This document shows, piece by piece, positions 42,369 to 51,247 of a DNA stretch of 51,317 bases. Position numbers and translations under genes: made by a program. The stretch's first letter is position 1. Each line of letters begins with the position of its first letter. Source of the stretch: Alphaproteobacteria bacterium (GTDB taxonomy: Bacteria; Pseudomonadota; Alphaproteobacteria; Micropepsales; Micropepsaceae); the NCBI GenBank assembly GCA_009693985.1, contig SHWE01000010.1, forward strand, positions 1 to 51,317. Reading direction: 5' to 3'. A model generated the notes under the pieces. That model was not told where the DNA came from, did no database searches, and was given only the letters and a program-made list of their open reading frames with translations.

Positions 42369-44138
42369 TTACGCCTGCATCATTGGGCCCGGCGCCTTCA
42401 GATATTGGGTGGTGATCGCCTGCGCCGACCAATAGGCGAGGGCGGCAAGCAATCCCGTCGGATTGTAGCCCGGATTCTGCGGGAAGACGGCGCCGCCCAT
42501 GACGAAGAGATTGCTCGCCTCCCAATTCTGCAGATACCGGTTCACCACGCTGGTCGAGGGATCGGTGCCCATGATCGCGCCGCCCGTATGATGCGAGGAC
42601 TGGCCGGAGATGTTGTCGAAATTGCCGGTGCGTGGATTGGGATTGCCGAGGATTTTGGCGTTGGCGGCGCGCGCGACCTCCATCACTCTGTCGGTCAGGA
42701 ACACCGACATCTTCCGGTCGTTTTCGGAATAGTTGAACGTCATCCGCACCAGCGGCCGCCCGATCGCGTCCTTATAGGTCGGATCGAGGTCGAGATAATT
42801 GGTGCGCCACGCATAGGACGTCCCATGCGCGCTGATCGCGAAATTATGGTTGTACCAATCGGTCGTCGCCTTCTTCCATTCCGATCCCCAGCGCGGCGTA
42901 CCCGGCGGCGTCGCGCGCACCTGGATCGGCCGTCCGCCGCTCATCGAGGGATAAAGATAGCCGCCGCCGAAGAAGCCAAGCCCGGCATGATCGAAATTGT
43001 CGCCCTGGAAATCATCGACCGAGGCCGGGTTGGCGCCGGTGCCGATGAAGGGATTGATCTCCTGCTCGACGAAAAGCTGCACGTTCGACATGGTTTGCAG
43101 GCAGAAATTCTTGCCGACCACGCCCTTGCCGCTATTGGGGTCGTAAGGCACGCCGATGCCCGCACTCAGCAGCAATGAGACATTGTTGAACGGATAGGCG
43201 CAGAGCACGACCATATCCGCCGGCTGTTCGATCTCTTCGCCGGTCTGGCGGTTGATATAGATGACGCCGGTGACCTTCTTCGCCTGCCGGTCGTAGACGA
43301 GATTTTTCACATAGGAATTGGCGCGCAGCTCGAATTTCGGGTCCGCGTTGAGCACCGGCATCAGGCAGATATTCGGGCTGGCCTTGGAATTGGACTCGCA
43401 GCCGAAATATTCGCAATGGCCGCAATATTGGCAGGCGCCGAGTGTCTGGCCCTCGGGATTGGTGTAGGCCGTGCTGACATTGGAGGACGGCGTCGGGAAG
43501 GGATGCATGCCGACTTTCTTCGCCGCTTCCGTGAAGATGAGACCCGCCTGGGACATGATCAGGGGCTTGGTCGGATATTCATCGGAGCGCGCGCCTTCGA
43601 ACGGGTTGCCGCCCTCCTGGAACTGGCCCTTGAGATTGCCGGCCTTGCCCGACGTGCCGCACAGTTTTTCGAAGCGGTCGAAATGGGGCTCGAGCTCGTC
43701 ATAGGTGACGCCGAAATCCTGAATCGTCAGGTCGGCCGGAATCGCGTTGCGTCCATAGCGCTCGGTCAGATGCGTCTTCAGCACGAGCTCCGAGGGCAGA
43801 GTTCGCCAAGTGACGCCGTTCCAATGTGTCCCTGCGCCGCCGACGCCGTCACCCATCGGAAAGGCGCCCCAACGCCGCATCGGCGCCGCCGTCTCGTTCG
43901 GCATGTGGCGCATGGTCAGCGTCTCGGTGGCGGTATCGAGCATCAGCTGATGGCGCAGCCGGTATTTCAGTTCGTCACGGATTCCGGGAAGCGCGAAATC
44001 TTCTTTCGGCGAACGGTTGGCGCCGCGTTCGAGTCCGACGACGGTAAGCCCCGCCTTGGTCAGCTCGCGCGCCATGATCGAGCCGGTCCAGCCCATACCG
44101 ACCAGAACCGCATCGACCGATTTCATCTTGGTGGCCAT
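42369..44138 (-). CDS. GMC-family FAD dehydrogenase, gluconate 2-dehydrogenase-like large subunit
   Basis: A 589-residue flavoprotein. FAD-binding VDAVLVGMGWTGSIMAREL begins at residue 8. A Cys-rich segment CQYCGHCEYFGC may hold an iron-sulfur or structural site, as in the FAD-dependent gluconate/fructose/glucose dehydrogenases. The GMC C-terminal block has SSHHTGGAIMG and GYNPTGLLAALAYW, supplying the catalytic His and Asn. It oxidises an alcohol or sugar (acid). It has no leader of its own and should be carried through the Tat pore by the small subunit encoded 12 bases upstream (44151-44864). The usual multihaem cytochrome c subunit is absent here. Confidence 0.9.
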   Translation of the reverse strand: MATKMKSVDAVLVGMGWTGSIMARELTKAGLTVVGLERGANRSPKEDFALPGIRDELKYRLRHQLMLDTATETLTMRHMPNETAAPMRRWGAFPMGDGVGGAGTHWNGVTWRTLPSELVLKTHLTERYGRNAIPADLTIQDFGVTYDELEPHFDRFEKLCGTSGKAGNLKGQFQEGGNPFEGARSDEYPTKPLIMSQAGLIFTEAAKKVGMHPFPTPSSNVSTAYTNPEGQTLGACQYCGHCEYFGCESNSKASPNICLMPVLNADPKFELRANSYVKNLVYDRQAKKVTGVIYINRQTGEEIEQPADMVVLCAYPFNNVSLLLSAGIGVPYDPNSGKGVVGKNFCLQTMSNVQLFVEQEINPFIGTGANPASVDDFQGDNFDHAGLGFFGGGYLYPSMSGGRPIQVRATPPGTPRWGSEWKKATTDWYNHNFAISAHGTSYAWRTNYLDLDPTYKDAIGRPLVRMTFNYSENDRKMSVFLTDRVMEVARAANAKILGNPNPRTGNFDNISGQSSHHTGGAIMGTDPSTSVVNRYLQNWEASNLFVMGGAVFPQNPGYNPTGLLAALAYWSAQAITTQYLKAPGPMMQA

Positions 44139-44150
44139 GATGCGTGTCCT

Positions 44151-44864
44151 TTAGGAGAAGTCGGCGATGGATTGGGGTTCGATACTGACCTTCTTGCCGC
44201 GATATTCTTCGGCCTTAGCGGCCCATGTCGCGGGCAGACCCGGATAGCCGACCATCCGCCACGACGCCTTGTTGCGGTTGCCGCCATAGATCGGATCGGC
44301 GAAGAAACCTTCCATCGCCGATTGCAGCACGGCATCGAAGAAGATCTTCGACTCGATCCCGGCGAACTCCGCTTTGCCTTGCTCCATCTGGGTCAGCGCT
44401 TCGGCGCGCTGCGTAGGCTCGAGCCGGTCGAATTCCTTGCCATAGGTCTTGGTCGTCCAGGCGTTCGTCGCGGCGATGCCGGCGGCGAAATATTCGCGCG
44501 GCGACAGCGGAAGCTGATAGCCATATTCGGGCTTTGTTTGCAGGAACGGGCCGCTGCGATACATCCGCGCGCCGCCGCCCCAGGCGCCCGCGAGCTGGCG
44601 GTCGATATAGGTGACGAGACCGCAATCAGTGCCCGACGGCGACAGATCGTCCGCCGGGATGATGGTGTCGTAGCAGGCGGAAAGGAACGCGGCTTCCGTC
44701 GCCGTCAGCGTGAGCATCGGCTCGGGTGCGGCCGCGGGCGCTGCGGCGGTCGTGGTTTCCTCGGCGCACGAGGCGAGGCCGCCCGCAAGCGCCGTCGCGG
44801 CGAGCGGGACGGCAACGCCAGCCCCTTTCAGGAAATCGCGGCGCGGGACGTCTTTATTCGCCAT
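44151..44864 (-). CDS. Gluconate 2-dehydrogenase subunit 3 family protein (Tat leader)
   Basis: A 237-residue small subunit with Tat leader PRRDFLKGAGVAVPLAATAL and then a lipoprotein-like GGLASCAEE. The body has LTLTATEAAFLSACYDTIIPADD, characteristic of the gluconate 2-dehydrogenase subunit 3 family, and ends with a helical region (FFADPIYGGNRNKASWRMVG). It serves as export and membrane-attachment partner of the GMC subunit. GGGAGG precedes ATG 44864. It is the first gene of the minus-strand block running down to the M28 pseudogene. Confidence 0.9.
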   Translation of the reverse strand: MANKDVPRRDFLKGAGVAVPLAATALAGGLASCAEETTTAAAPAAAPEPMLTLTATEAAFLSACYDTIIPADDLSPSGTDCGLVTYIDRQLAGAWGGGARMYRSGPFLQTKPEYGYQLPLSPREYFAAGIAATNAWTTKTYGKEFDRLEPTQRAEALTQMEQGKAEFAGIESKIFFDAVLQSAMEGFFADPIYGGNRNKASWRMVGYPGLPATWAAKAEEYRGKKVSIEPQSIADFS

Positions 44865-44962
44865 GCTGTCCTCCCTTGGCCGTGTCGATGCACGGGCATA
44901 TAGCTGCAAAAATCATAGCATGAATCGGGCGTTTTGCGCGGGGGGCGGGGATGCCTGGAATC

Positions 44963-45112
44963 TCAGGGATTCCCGCTGCCTAGATTGGGATTGACGTAGA
45001 TGATCCCGGGCCCGGCGGCAGGCTGCGAGCCCCATTCGCGCCAATAGATCGCGCCGACAGCGGCGGCGATGGCGAGGAACACGACGATTCTCGGTACGTT
45101 GCGATGCGACAT
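44963..45112 (-). CDS. Small membrane protein of unknown function (49 aa)
   Basis: Forty-nine residues beginning MSHRNVPRIVVFLAIAAAVG, one clear membrane segment followed by a short polar tail (YWREWGSQPAAGPGIIYVNP). No ribosome-binding site is convincing and no family is recognised. It is divergent from the ModA-like gene. Could be a genuine small inner-membrane protein, but support is modest. Confidence 0.45.
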   Translation of the reverse strand: MSHRNVPRIVVFLAIAAAVGAIYWREWGSQPAAGPGIIYVNPNLGSGNP

Positions 45113-45209
45113 GGGCGGACCCGAGCATTGGCCGCGTACGCCGTCAAGCGGGGCTGTTCGGTTACGCGTGGGGGTGGCATCATCGGTTGCCGGTTGGGGA
45201 GAAAGCCCG

Positions 45210-45953
45210 ATGAAGGTTGCGTTACGGCTTGCTCTCGGTCTGGGGCTCCTCGCCTCCGCCGCCGATGCCGCCGAGATCAAGATGATCGCGTCCAACGCGG
45301 TCAAGGAAACCTATATCGAGCTCGTGCCGCAATTCGAGAAGGCGACGGGGCACAAGGTTACGCTCTCCTGGGGTGGCACCGCCGACGTGATCCGGTGTGT
45401 AAACGCAGGCGAGGTCGCCGACATTGCGCTGGCGACATCCGAAGCCATCGATGCGCTTCTGAAGGGCGGCAAGCTCGTTGCAGGCTCGCGCGTCGATCAC
45501 GTCAAATCCTTGACCGCCGTCGCGGTGCGCCAGGGCCTGCCTAAGCCTGACATCTCCTCGGGCGCAGCGCTTAGCCGCGCGCTCGTCGCGTCGAAATCCG
45601 TCGTCGTCTCCGGCGGGCCGAGCGGCACCTATATGCTTGAGCTATTCCAGAAGATGGGCATTGCCGATTCCCTGAAGGCGAAATTGACGCAAACACCGCC
45701 GGGTGCAGGGGTCGGTGATGCGATGGTAAAGGGCGCGGGCGATATCGGCTTCACGCAGGTCAGCGAATTTCTCCATGTGAAGGGCGTCGAGCTGGTCGGC
45801 CCGCTGCCGAAGGACGTCGAGCTTGTCACAACGTTCTCGTCGGGCCTGTTGCCCAACGCTCCACAACCCGAAGCGGCGAAAGCCCTGGTGCGCTTCCTAA
45901 CCGCGCCTGCGACGGCAGCGGTGGTGAAGAAAAACGGCCTGGAACCGAGCTGA
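45210..45953 (+). CDS. ModA-like extracellular solute-binding protein
   Basis: A 247-residue periplasmic binding protein with signal peptide MKVALRLALGLGLLASAADA. The fold matches molybdate-binding ModA-type proteins: EIKMIASNAVKETYIELVPQ, then HKVTLSWGGTADV and VADIALATSEAID. Ligand loops differ enough that molybdate, another oxyanion or an organic anion are all possible. No permease or ATPase is adjacent. Two molybdoenzymes are encoded 10 kb away, which makes molybdate uptake an attractive but unproven role. GGGGAG lies ten bases before ATG 45210. Confidence 0.82.
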   Translation: MKVALRLALGLGLLASAADAAEIKMIASNAVKETYIELVPQFEKATGHKVTLSWGGTADVIRCVNAGEVADIALATSEAIDALLKGGKLVAGSRVDHVKSLTAVAVRQGLPKPDISSGAALSRALVASKSVVVSGGPSGTYMLELFQKMGIADSLKAKLTQTPPGAGVGDAMVKGAGDIGFTQVSEFLHVKGVELVGPLPKDVELVTTFSSGLLPNAPQPEAAKALVRFLTAPATAAVVKKNGLEPS

Positions 45954-45954
45954 T

Positions 45955-46341
45955 CTAATAGCGCGTGTATTGCTTTTCTTCTGTGAGGTCCGAATTCAGC
46001 GCGGCGTTGATTTCGCCTTTGATACGGCCCCGTTCGTCATTCCGGTGATAGACGCTGCGCGCCAGCGCCACGAATTCGGCATCGAAACTTTGTGCCGCTT
46101 CCTTGGCGCGGATGTCGTCCTCGATGTCCCACAGCTTCTCGTTGACGCGTTTCAGCGCGGTTTTCAGGAACGCGAGTTTGGGGTTCTTGGCCTCAATTTC
46201 GGCCGCGGCAGGTAACAGCTGCTCCAGCTCGCGACGGACATTTGTGCGCGCGGCCTCCGCGCTCAGGCGCTCCGATTTGATCTCGAGAATCGTGATTTTG
46301 TCGAACAGCTCGCCCCAGGACACGAGAACGGACGGGTTCAT
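45955..46341 (-). CDS. DUF6165 protein
   Basis: A 128-residue cytoplasmic, charged, helical protein: SWGELFDKITILEIKSERL near the start, AFLKTALKRVNEKLWDIED in the middle and RNDERGRIKGEINAALNS at the end. This matches the DUF6165 family, which is often encoded next to TPR-containing glycosyltransferases; its role is unknown. ATG 46341 overlaps the stop of the TPR-glycosyltransferase gene as ATGA, so the two are translated together. A much longer frame in this phase is a shadow of that gene. Confidence 0.85.
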   Translation of the reverse strand: MNPSVLVSWGELFDKITILEIKSERLSAEAARTNVRRELEQLLPAAAEIEAKNPKLAFLKTALKRVNEKLWDIEDDIRAKEAAQSFDAEFVALARSVYHRNDERGRIKGEINAALNSDLTEEKQYTRY

Positions 46342-48329
46342 GCGCCCCTCCGCGCAATCAACGCGCGCAACGCGTCTGCCATTTCGGAGATGGCTGCATC
46401 CCAATCGCCGGGGGCGGGCTGGCGGAACAGGCGCATGGTCGGATACCAGGGCGAATCGCTGCGTCCCAGCATGAAACGCCAATCGGGAAGATGCTTCAAC
46501 ACGACCCAGACGGGCCGCCCGAGTGCGCCCGCCAGATGCGCCGTCGCCGTGTCGGACGTCACGAAAAGATCGAGATTCTGCATGATGGCGGCAGAGTCGA
46601 TGAATGAGTCGCTGCCTTCGTCGAACGCGCCCAGTGCCTCGATTTTCAGGCGCTCTTGCGCTTTCGCCAATTGATCGAGCCCGTGATTGCGTTGCAGGCA
46701 GATGAGGCGGGTTCCTGGGATATCGGCAAGCGGGGCCAATTTTTCGAGCGGGATCGAGCGCCCGCGGTCGATCTTGCCGAGCGGATTGCCCTGCCAGGTG
46801 ATCCCGATCTTGAATCCGTGCATCCCCACCGTCTCGCGCCATTCCGCCGCCAGCGCCTCTTCGGCAAAGAGATAGGGAACCTCGTTCGGAATGTTTTCGA
46901 GCGCGACGCCCAAGCGTTCCGGCACGCTCATCAACGCGCATTGGAAATCGAAACGGCGCGTCGCGTCGCAGGAGCCGATCAGTTCTATGGAATCTGAGAA
47001 AGACCGGAACAGCCTTATGAGATTGGGATGGCAGAGGAACGTCACCTTGGCGCCGCCTCTCGCCAGCAGCGGCAGGAACCGCGCGAATTGGATCGTGTCG
47101 CCCAGGCCCTGTTCGGAGAACACGATGAGGCTCTTGCCCGCCAACGTCTCGCCGCGCCATTCGGGCGCCGACAGTTCGGGCCGGTCGAAGCCGCGTTCCG
47201 CCACGTCCCAGCGATATTCGAAATCGCGCCAGCCCTCTTTATAGCGCCCGTGCAGCAGCAGCGCCGAGCCCCGATGATAATGGGCTTCGGGAGAATCGGG
47301 CTTCGCGCCAAGCGCCGCATCATAGGCCGGAAGCGCTTCTTCGGGGCGCAGCGCATGCAAGAGGATATTCGCGCGCAACAGCAGCGCATGGGCGTAACCG
47401 GGGTTCAGCGCGATCGCTTTCTCCGCCCGGCGCAGCGCATCGTCGAGTCGCCCGCGCTCCATCAGCACATTGGCACAATTGAGATGCGCTTCGGCGGATT
47501 TTGGATCGCGTGCAATGGCACGCTCGTAGGAATCGAATGCTTCGTCTAAACGCTGCATCTCCAACAGGAGATTGCCGCGCGCGATGTGGAGGTCGGCGCG
47601 TTCGGGTTTCAATGCGATGGCTCTGTCATAGGAGGCCAAAGCGTCGTCGTGGCGCGTAAGACCCATCAGCGCCAAGCCGCGCGCGGCATGAAGGTCGGCG
47701 TTCTGACCTTCGAGCTTCAGGCCACGCTCGATATCGGCAAGCGCGGCGGCGGGATTTTTCAGCGCGCTCAAGATCGTCGCGCGATGAAGAATGGCCGGCA
47801 CATAGGTGGGCGCGAGCTTGAGAAGCTTATCCACACTCGGCAACGCTTCGTTGTGGCGGCCAAGCGCGACAAGCACATTGGCGCGGTTGTGGAGCGCCGG
47901 GATCGATCCTGGATCAAGCCGCAGCGCGCGGTCGAAATAGGAAAGCGCGTCTTCGTGTTTTTCCAGATCGACCGCCGCCAGCCCGCGATAGATCAGCGCG
48001 TTGCCTTCGTTCGGCTGAAGCTTCAGCGCTCTATCGAGCGTCGCCGCGGCTTGTTCCGGCCGCTTGCGTTCCAGAAGCGCGTTGCCATGACTGACGAGCG
48101 CCTCCACCGAACGTGGATTGAGCGCAACGGCGCGCGCGAGATGCTTTTCCGCCTCGTCGAAATTCCCGAAATGGCTTTCCAGCGTCCCCAGCATGAAGAG
48201 GGCAAAGAAATTCGTGACATCCCGCGCGACCACCACACGCAGAAGCGCCGTGGCGCCGACAAGGTCGCCCGTTTGCGCGAGCCTTTGCGCGTGCGCTACC
48301 GCGTCATTTGTGTTGGCAAATTCGTTCAT
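46338..48329 (-). CDS. TPR-repeat protein with C-terminal glycosyltransferase-9-like domain
   Basis: A 663-residue cytoplasmic protein. The first roughly 380 residues are about ten tetratricopeptide repeats, e.g. HLARAVALNPRSVEALVSHG and LIYRGLAAVDLEKHEDALSY. The C-terminal part resembles ADP-heptose/GT9-type transferases: GLGDTIQFARFLPLLARGG, then GITWQGNPLGKIDRGRS and DLFVTSDTATAHLAGALGRP. Such proteins are thought to glycosylate surface or flagellar proteins or polysaccharides, with the TPR region binding the acceptor. The start at 48329 (MNEFANTNDAVAHAQR) is preferred over an upstream in-frame start. Confidence 0.87.
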   Translation of the reverse strand: MNEFANTNDAVAHAQRLAQTGDLVGATALLRVVVARDVTNFFALFMLGTLESHFGNFDEAEKHLARAVALNPRSVEALVSHGNALLERKRPEQAAATLDRALKLQPNEGNALIYRGLAAVDLEKHEDALSYFDRALRLDPGSIPALHNRANVLVALGRHNEALPSVDKLLKLAPTYVPAILHRATILSALKNPAAALADIERGLKLEGQNADLHAARGLALMGLTRHDDALASYDRAIALKPERADLHIARGNLLLEMQRLDEAFDSYERAIARDPKSAEAHLNCANVLMERGRLDDALRRAEKAIALNPGYAHALLLRANILLHALRPEEALPAYDAALGAKPDSPEAHYHRGSALLLHGRYKEGWRDFEYRWDVAERGFDRPELSAPEWRGETLAGKSLIVFSEQGLGDTIQFARFLPLLARGGAKVTFLCHPNLIRLFRSFSDSIELIGSCDATRRFDFQCALMSVPERLGVALENIPNEVPYLFAEEALAAEWRETVGMHGFKIGITWQGNPLGKIDRGRSIPLEKLAPLADIPGTRLICLQRNHGLDQLAKAQERLKIEALGAFDEGSDSFIDSAAIMQNLDLFVTSDTATAHLAGALGRPVWVVLKHLPDWRFMLGRSDSPWYPTMRLFRQPAPGDWDAAISEMADALRALIARRGA

Positions 48330-48370
48330 GCCTGCGTTTTTACACCCTCCCTCAAGGGGCGGGTAGGTTT

Positions 48371-50431
48371 TCAGACGCTCGGGATCATTTCTCGCAAGAC
48401 CGGAAACAGATCGCCGAGCACGCTTGGCGGCCACGGAATAGCGAGCAGCTCATCGAACAGGACGTAAATGAATATGGTCATGACCGTAACCATCGGCAGC
48501 ACGATCCGCCATGGCTCCCGGCCCTCGATCCGCATGAAGGCGACGACGAAGAGGGGCACGGTCGGAATGAGACCGATCGTCGCCATGGAAATCAGGAACC
48601 CGATCATCCAGCCGAAAAATATCGCGCCGCGGGTGAGCAATGTCTTGACCGGCAGATGGGTGATGCTGCTGGTGATGTCCATGTGCATCTTCTGCTGAAC
48701 CATCGCCATCGCCTTGTCGCCCAGGCCTTCCGGTTTGACCGTAGCTCTCTTGAACAGATCGTTGGCGAGCGTCAGAAGGCAGAAACCTATCGCTCCGCCG
48801 CCGACGATGAGCGGAATGATCCGAGCCAGCGGATTCCACTGCACGGCTTCGGCCATCATCACGACGAAGAGAACCAGAAGGGAAATCGGCAGCAGGTTTT
48901 GCCAGGTGAATCGCGGCGCCTTGAAGTCCGACAGCATGCCCTTGATCCCGTTATGCGCCTTCACGTCTTGCAGCAAAGGTCGCAGCAGGCTGATCGCCGC
49001 CATCGTAAACATGATGAGGACGACCGGGCGCAACATCCATTCGGTGCCGTAACGCTGGATCGAGATGAACAGATAGCGCTCGAGAAACCCGCCCAGGATA
49101 AATCCTAGAACCAGCGGCGGCCGTGGCCATTTGAAATGCTTGAACGTCCAGCCGAGCACACCGAAGAACAACAGCGAATAAAGGTCGCCCCATTCGCGCT
49201 TGCCGGTGAAGGCGCCGATATAGACGAGGCACAATATGGGCGGAAGGATCAGCGAATAGCGCAAGGTCGCCAGCTTGGCGAATTGCCCGCTCATCATAAA
49301 ACAAATTCCGGCGCCGAGAATGTTGGCGATCGCGATGCTCCACACCATCGAATAGGTGATGGCGAGATTCTTGGTCACCATGTCGGGGCCGGGCACCAGC
49401 CCCTGGATCAGAAACGCCCCGAGAAGAATCGCCATGCCGGCGCTTCCCGGCACCCCGAACACAACGGTCGGAATCAGGGCGCCGCCTTCGCGCGAATTGG
49501 TCGCGCTCTCGGCGGCGATCACGCCGCGCACGTCGCCCTTGCCGAAAGTCTGTTGCGCGCCCTTCTCGGTCCTCAACGCATGACCGTAGGACAGCCAGTC
49601 GATCACCGACGCGCCGATACCCGGCACCGCTCCCAGCACCGCGCCAAGCCCGGAACAGCGCACCACGAGAAACCAATTGTCGAAGCAATCCTTCACCCCC
49701 TGGTAAAGACCGGAGCTGAGGTTGAGCTTCTTGCTGATGGAGGTGATCGACGTGCGCCCGATCAACAGATCGCACAGCTCGGGCAGCGCAAAAACGCCTA
49801 GCGTCAATGGCACCAGCGGCAAGCCCTCCCAAAGGTAGAGCTGCCCCATGGTCCAGCGCAGCGTTCCCGTCTGCGGGTCGGAGCCGATCATCGCCAGCAT
49901 CATGCCGAAACAGGCGGCGGTAAGACCGCGCAGCGGCGTGTTGCCCGACAGCACGGCAACCATCGAAATGCCGAACACCGCCATCGCCAGGAGTTCGGGC
50001 GATCCGATGTAGAGGATGAACGGCCTGATCACGGGCAGCATCAGCGCCATCACCGCCGCGCCGAATAGCCCGCCGAGAAGCGAGGCCATGTAGGAGGCGC
50101 CGAGCGCGCGGCCCGCCTCGCCGCGCTTGGTCATCGGATAGCCGTCGAGCGTCGTGGCGGCGGAGGACGCCGAACCCGGCGCGCCAAGCACGATCGCCGA
50201 TATCTGATCGGAGGTGTTGTTAGTCGCCCCCAGTCCGAGCAGCAGCGCCATCGCGGTCGGCGGGTCCATCGCATAGGTGAAAGGCAGCAACAGAGCCGTA
50301 CCGGCAAGGCCGCCGATCCCCGGCAGGATGCCGAGGAACAAGCCCATGCAGACGCCGAGAAAAAGGAAGGGAAGCGTGTGCGAATTGAAAACGAGAAAAA
50401 AAGCTTCGCCCGCAGCTTGCAGGATTTCCAC
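48371..50431 (-). CDS. TTT-family permease, TctA with fused TctB-like C-terminus
   Basis: A 686-residue inner-membrane protein. The first roughly 490 residues are TctA: LPFLFLGVCMGLFLGILPGI, then GLGATNNTSDQISAIVLGAPG and LGAVPGIGASVIDWLSYGHA, the family's conserved loops. The last roughly 190 residues add four or so membrane segments resembling the small TctB subunit (e.g. LARIIPLIVGGGAIGFCLL and REPWRIVLPMVTVMTIFIYV), whereas TctA is usually about 500 residues. This looks like a fusion supplying both membrane components. GTG 50431 follows a GGGGGGAAGA site. It would need a TctC partner, possibly the binding protein at 27112-28137. Confidence 0.88.
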   Translation of the reverse strand: MEILQAAGEAFFLVFNSHTLPFLFLGVCMGLFLGILPGIGGLAGTALLLPFTYAMDPPTAMALLLGLGATNNTSDQISAIVLGAPGSASSAATTLDGYPMTKRGEAGRALGASYMASLLGGLFGAAVMALMLPVIRPFILYIGSPELLAMAVFGISMVAVLSGNTPLRGLTAACFGMMLAMIGSDPQTGTLRWTMGQLYLWEGLPLVPLTLGVFALPELCDLLIGRTSITSISKKLNLSSGLYQGVKDCFDNWFLVVRCSGLGAVLGAVPGIGASVIDWLSYGHALRTEKGAQQTFGKGDVRGVIAAESATNSREGGALIPTVVFGVPGSAGMAILLGAFLIQGLVPGPDMVTKNLAITYSMVWSIAIANILGAGICFMMSGQFAKLATLRYSLILPPILCLVYIGAFTGKREWGDLYSLLFFGVLGWTFKHFKWPRPPLVLGFILGGFLERYLFISIQRYGTEWMLRPVVLIMFTMAAISLLRPLLQDVKAHNGIKGMLSDFKAPRFTWQNLLPISLLVLFVVMMAEAVQWNPLARIIPLIVGGGAIGFCLLTLANDLFKRATVKPEGLGDKAMAMVQQKMHMDITSSITHLPVKTLLTRGAIFFGWMIGFLISMATIGLIPTVPLFVVAFMRIEGREPWRIVLPMVTVMTIFIYVLFDELLAIPWPPSVLGDLFPVLREMIPSV

Positions 50432-50548
50432 AGATCTTCCCCCCGGCTTTGGCAGGAAGAGTGTTGCAACTCAGCTTGGACTGCAAGGCCGCGGGGCCAA
50501 TTGGTGGAAAAACGCTTCGAGGGGCCACGCGGAATTGAGGATTTGCGT

Positions 50549-51247
50549 CTAGCGCAGTTGCGCGCCGTGATTGCGCGCCGCGTGCGCCTCAGCCGCGAGC
50601 GCCAAGCCCCAGACGAGGCCCATGACGATATAGAGATGACGCCAGTGGTTGGAATCGATGATGAGGCCCTCGACGACGTGCCCCGCAAAGGTTCCGAGCG
50701 CGACGATGAGCACGCCGCAATAGGCCGGATTCAGCTTCACGGCGCGGTAGCCGGTGCGCAGAGTCATGATCGTCAGGCCGACGAACCCGATCAGCGAAAT
50801 CAAACCGCCCGACACGAATACGTTGGCATAGATGTTGTGCGGCATCAGGTGGAGGGCGGAAACGCGCGGCCATTGGTCGGGGCCGATGCCCAAAGGATAG
50901 TTCAACGCCATCCACATCGCGCCGCGCATGGAATCGAAACGCCCGCCCTCTTCGGCGTCGTAATCCTGCACGAGCTGGAAGCGCTGCACGAACAGCGATC
51001 GTATTTCTTCGAACGACAGCGCGATGGCGATGGCGATGGCGGCGATCACGGTCAGCATCAGCGTGAAGCCGACAAGCCGCGCGCGTTGCCGCGGCTCCAC
51101 AGTCGCATAGGACAAGACCAGAAATATCCCGGCGCCGATAAGAAAATTTATCCACGCGCCGCGCGAGAAGCTCAAGAACAGTGCGATCAGCAGCACCCTA
51201 AACGCCGGCAGACTCCATAGCATCTCGACCGGCGGCCGCGTCGCCAA
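50549..51247 (-). CDS. O-antigen-ligase-like membrane protein, short or 5'-disrupted
   Basis: About 232 residues resembling the C-terminal half of O-antigen ligase/polymerase (Wzy/WaaL-like) proteins. It has several membrane segments, LSFSRGAWINFLIGAGIFLV, a periplasmic loop with FDSMRGAMWMALNYPLGIGP and MPHNIYANVFVSGGL, the His-Asn pattern seen after the ligase loop. Usual length is about 400, so the N-terminal half is missing. The frame is closed by TAA at 51286-51284, yet upstream of that stop, in the same frame, lie residues GTRNGPFNQL that look like the family. The gene may therefore be interrupted near the window edge. The TTG start used here is weak. Confidence 0.65.
   Translation of the reverse strand: MATRPPVEMLWSLPAFRVLLIALFLSFSRGAWINFLIGAGIFLVLSYATVEPRQRARLVGFTLMLTVIAAIAIAIALSFEEIRSLFVQRFQLVQDYDAEEGGRFDSMRGAMWMALNYPLGIGPDQWPRVSALHLMPHNIYANVFVSGGLISLIGFVGLTIMTLRTGYRAVKLNPAYCGVLIVALGTFAGHVVEGLIIDSNHWRHLYIVMGLVWGLALAAEAHAARNHGAQLR

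Noticed and set aside
46342-47160. Long frame upstream of DUF6165
   Set aside because: It is a shadow of the TPR-glycosyltransferase gene in another phase; DUF6165 starts at 46341 with an ATGA overlap.
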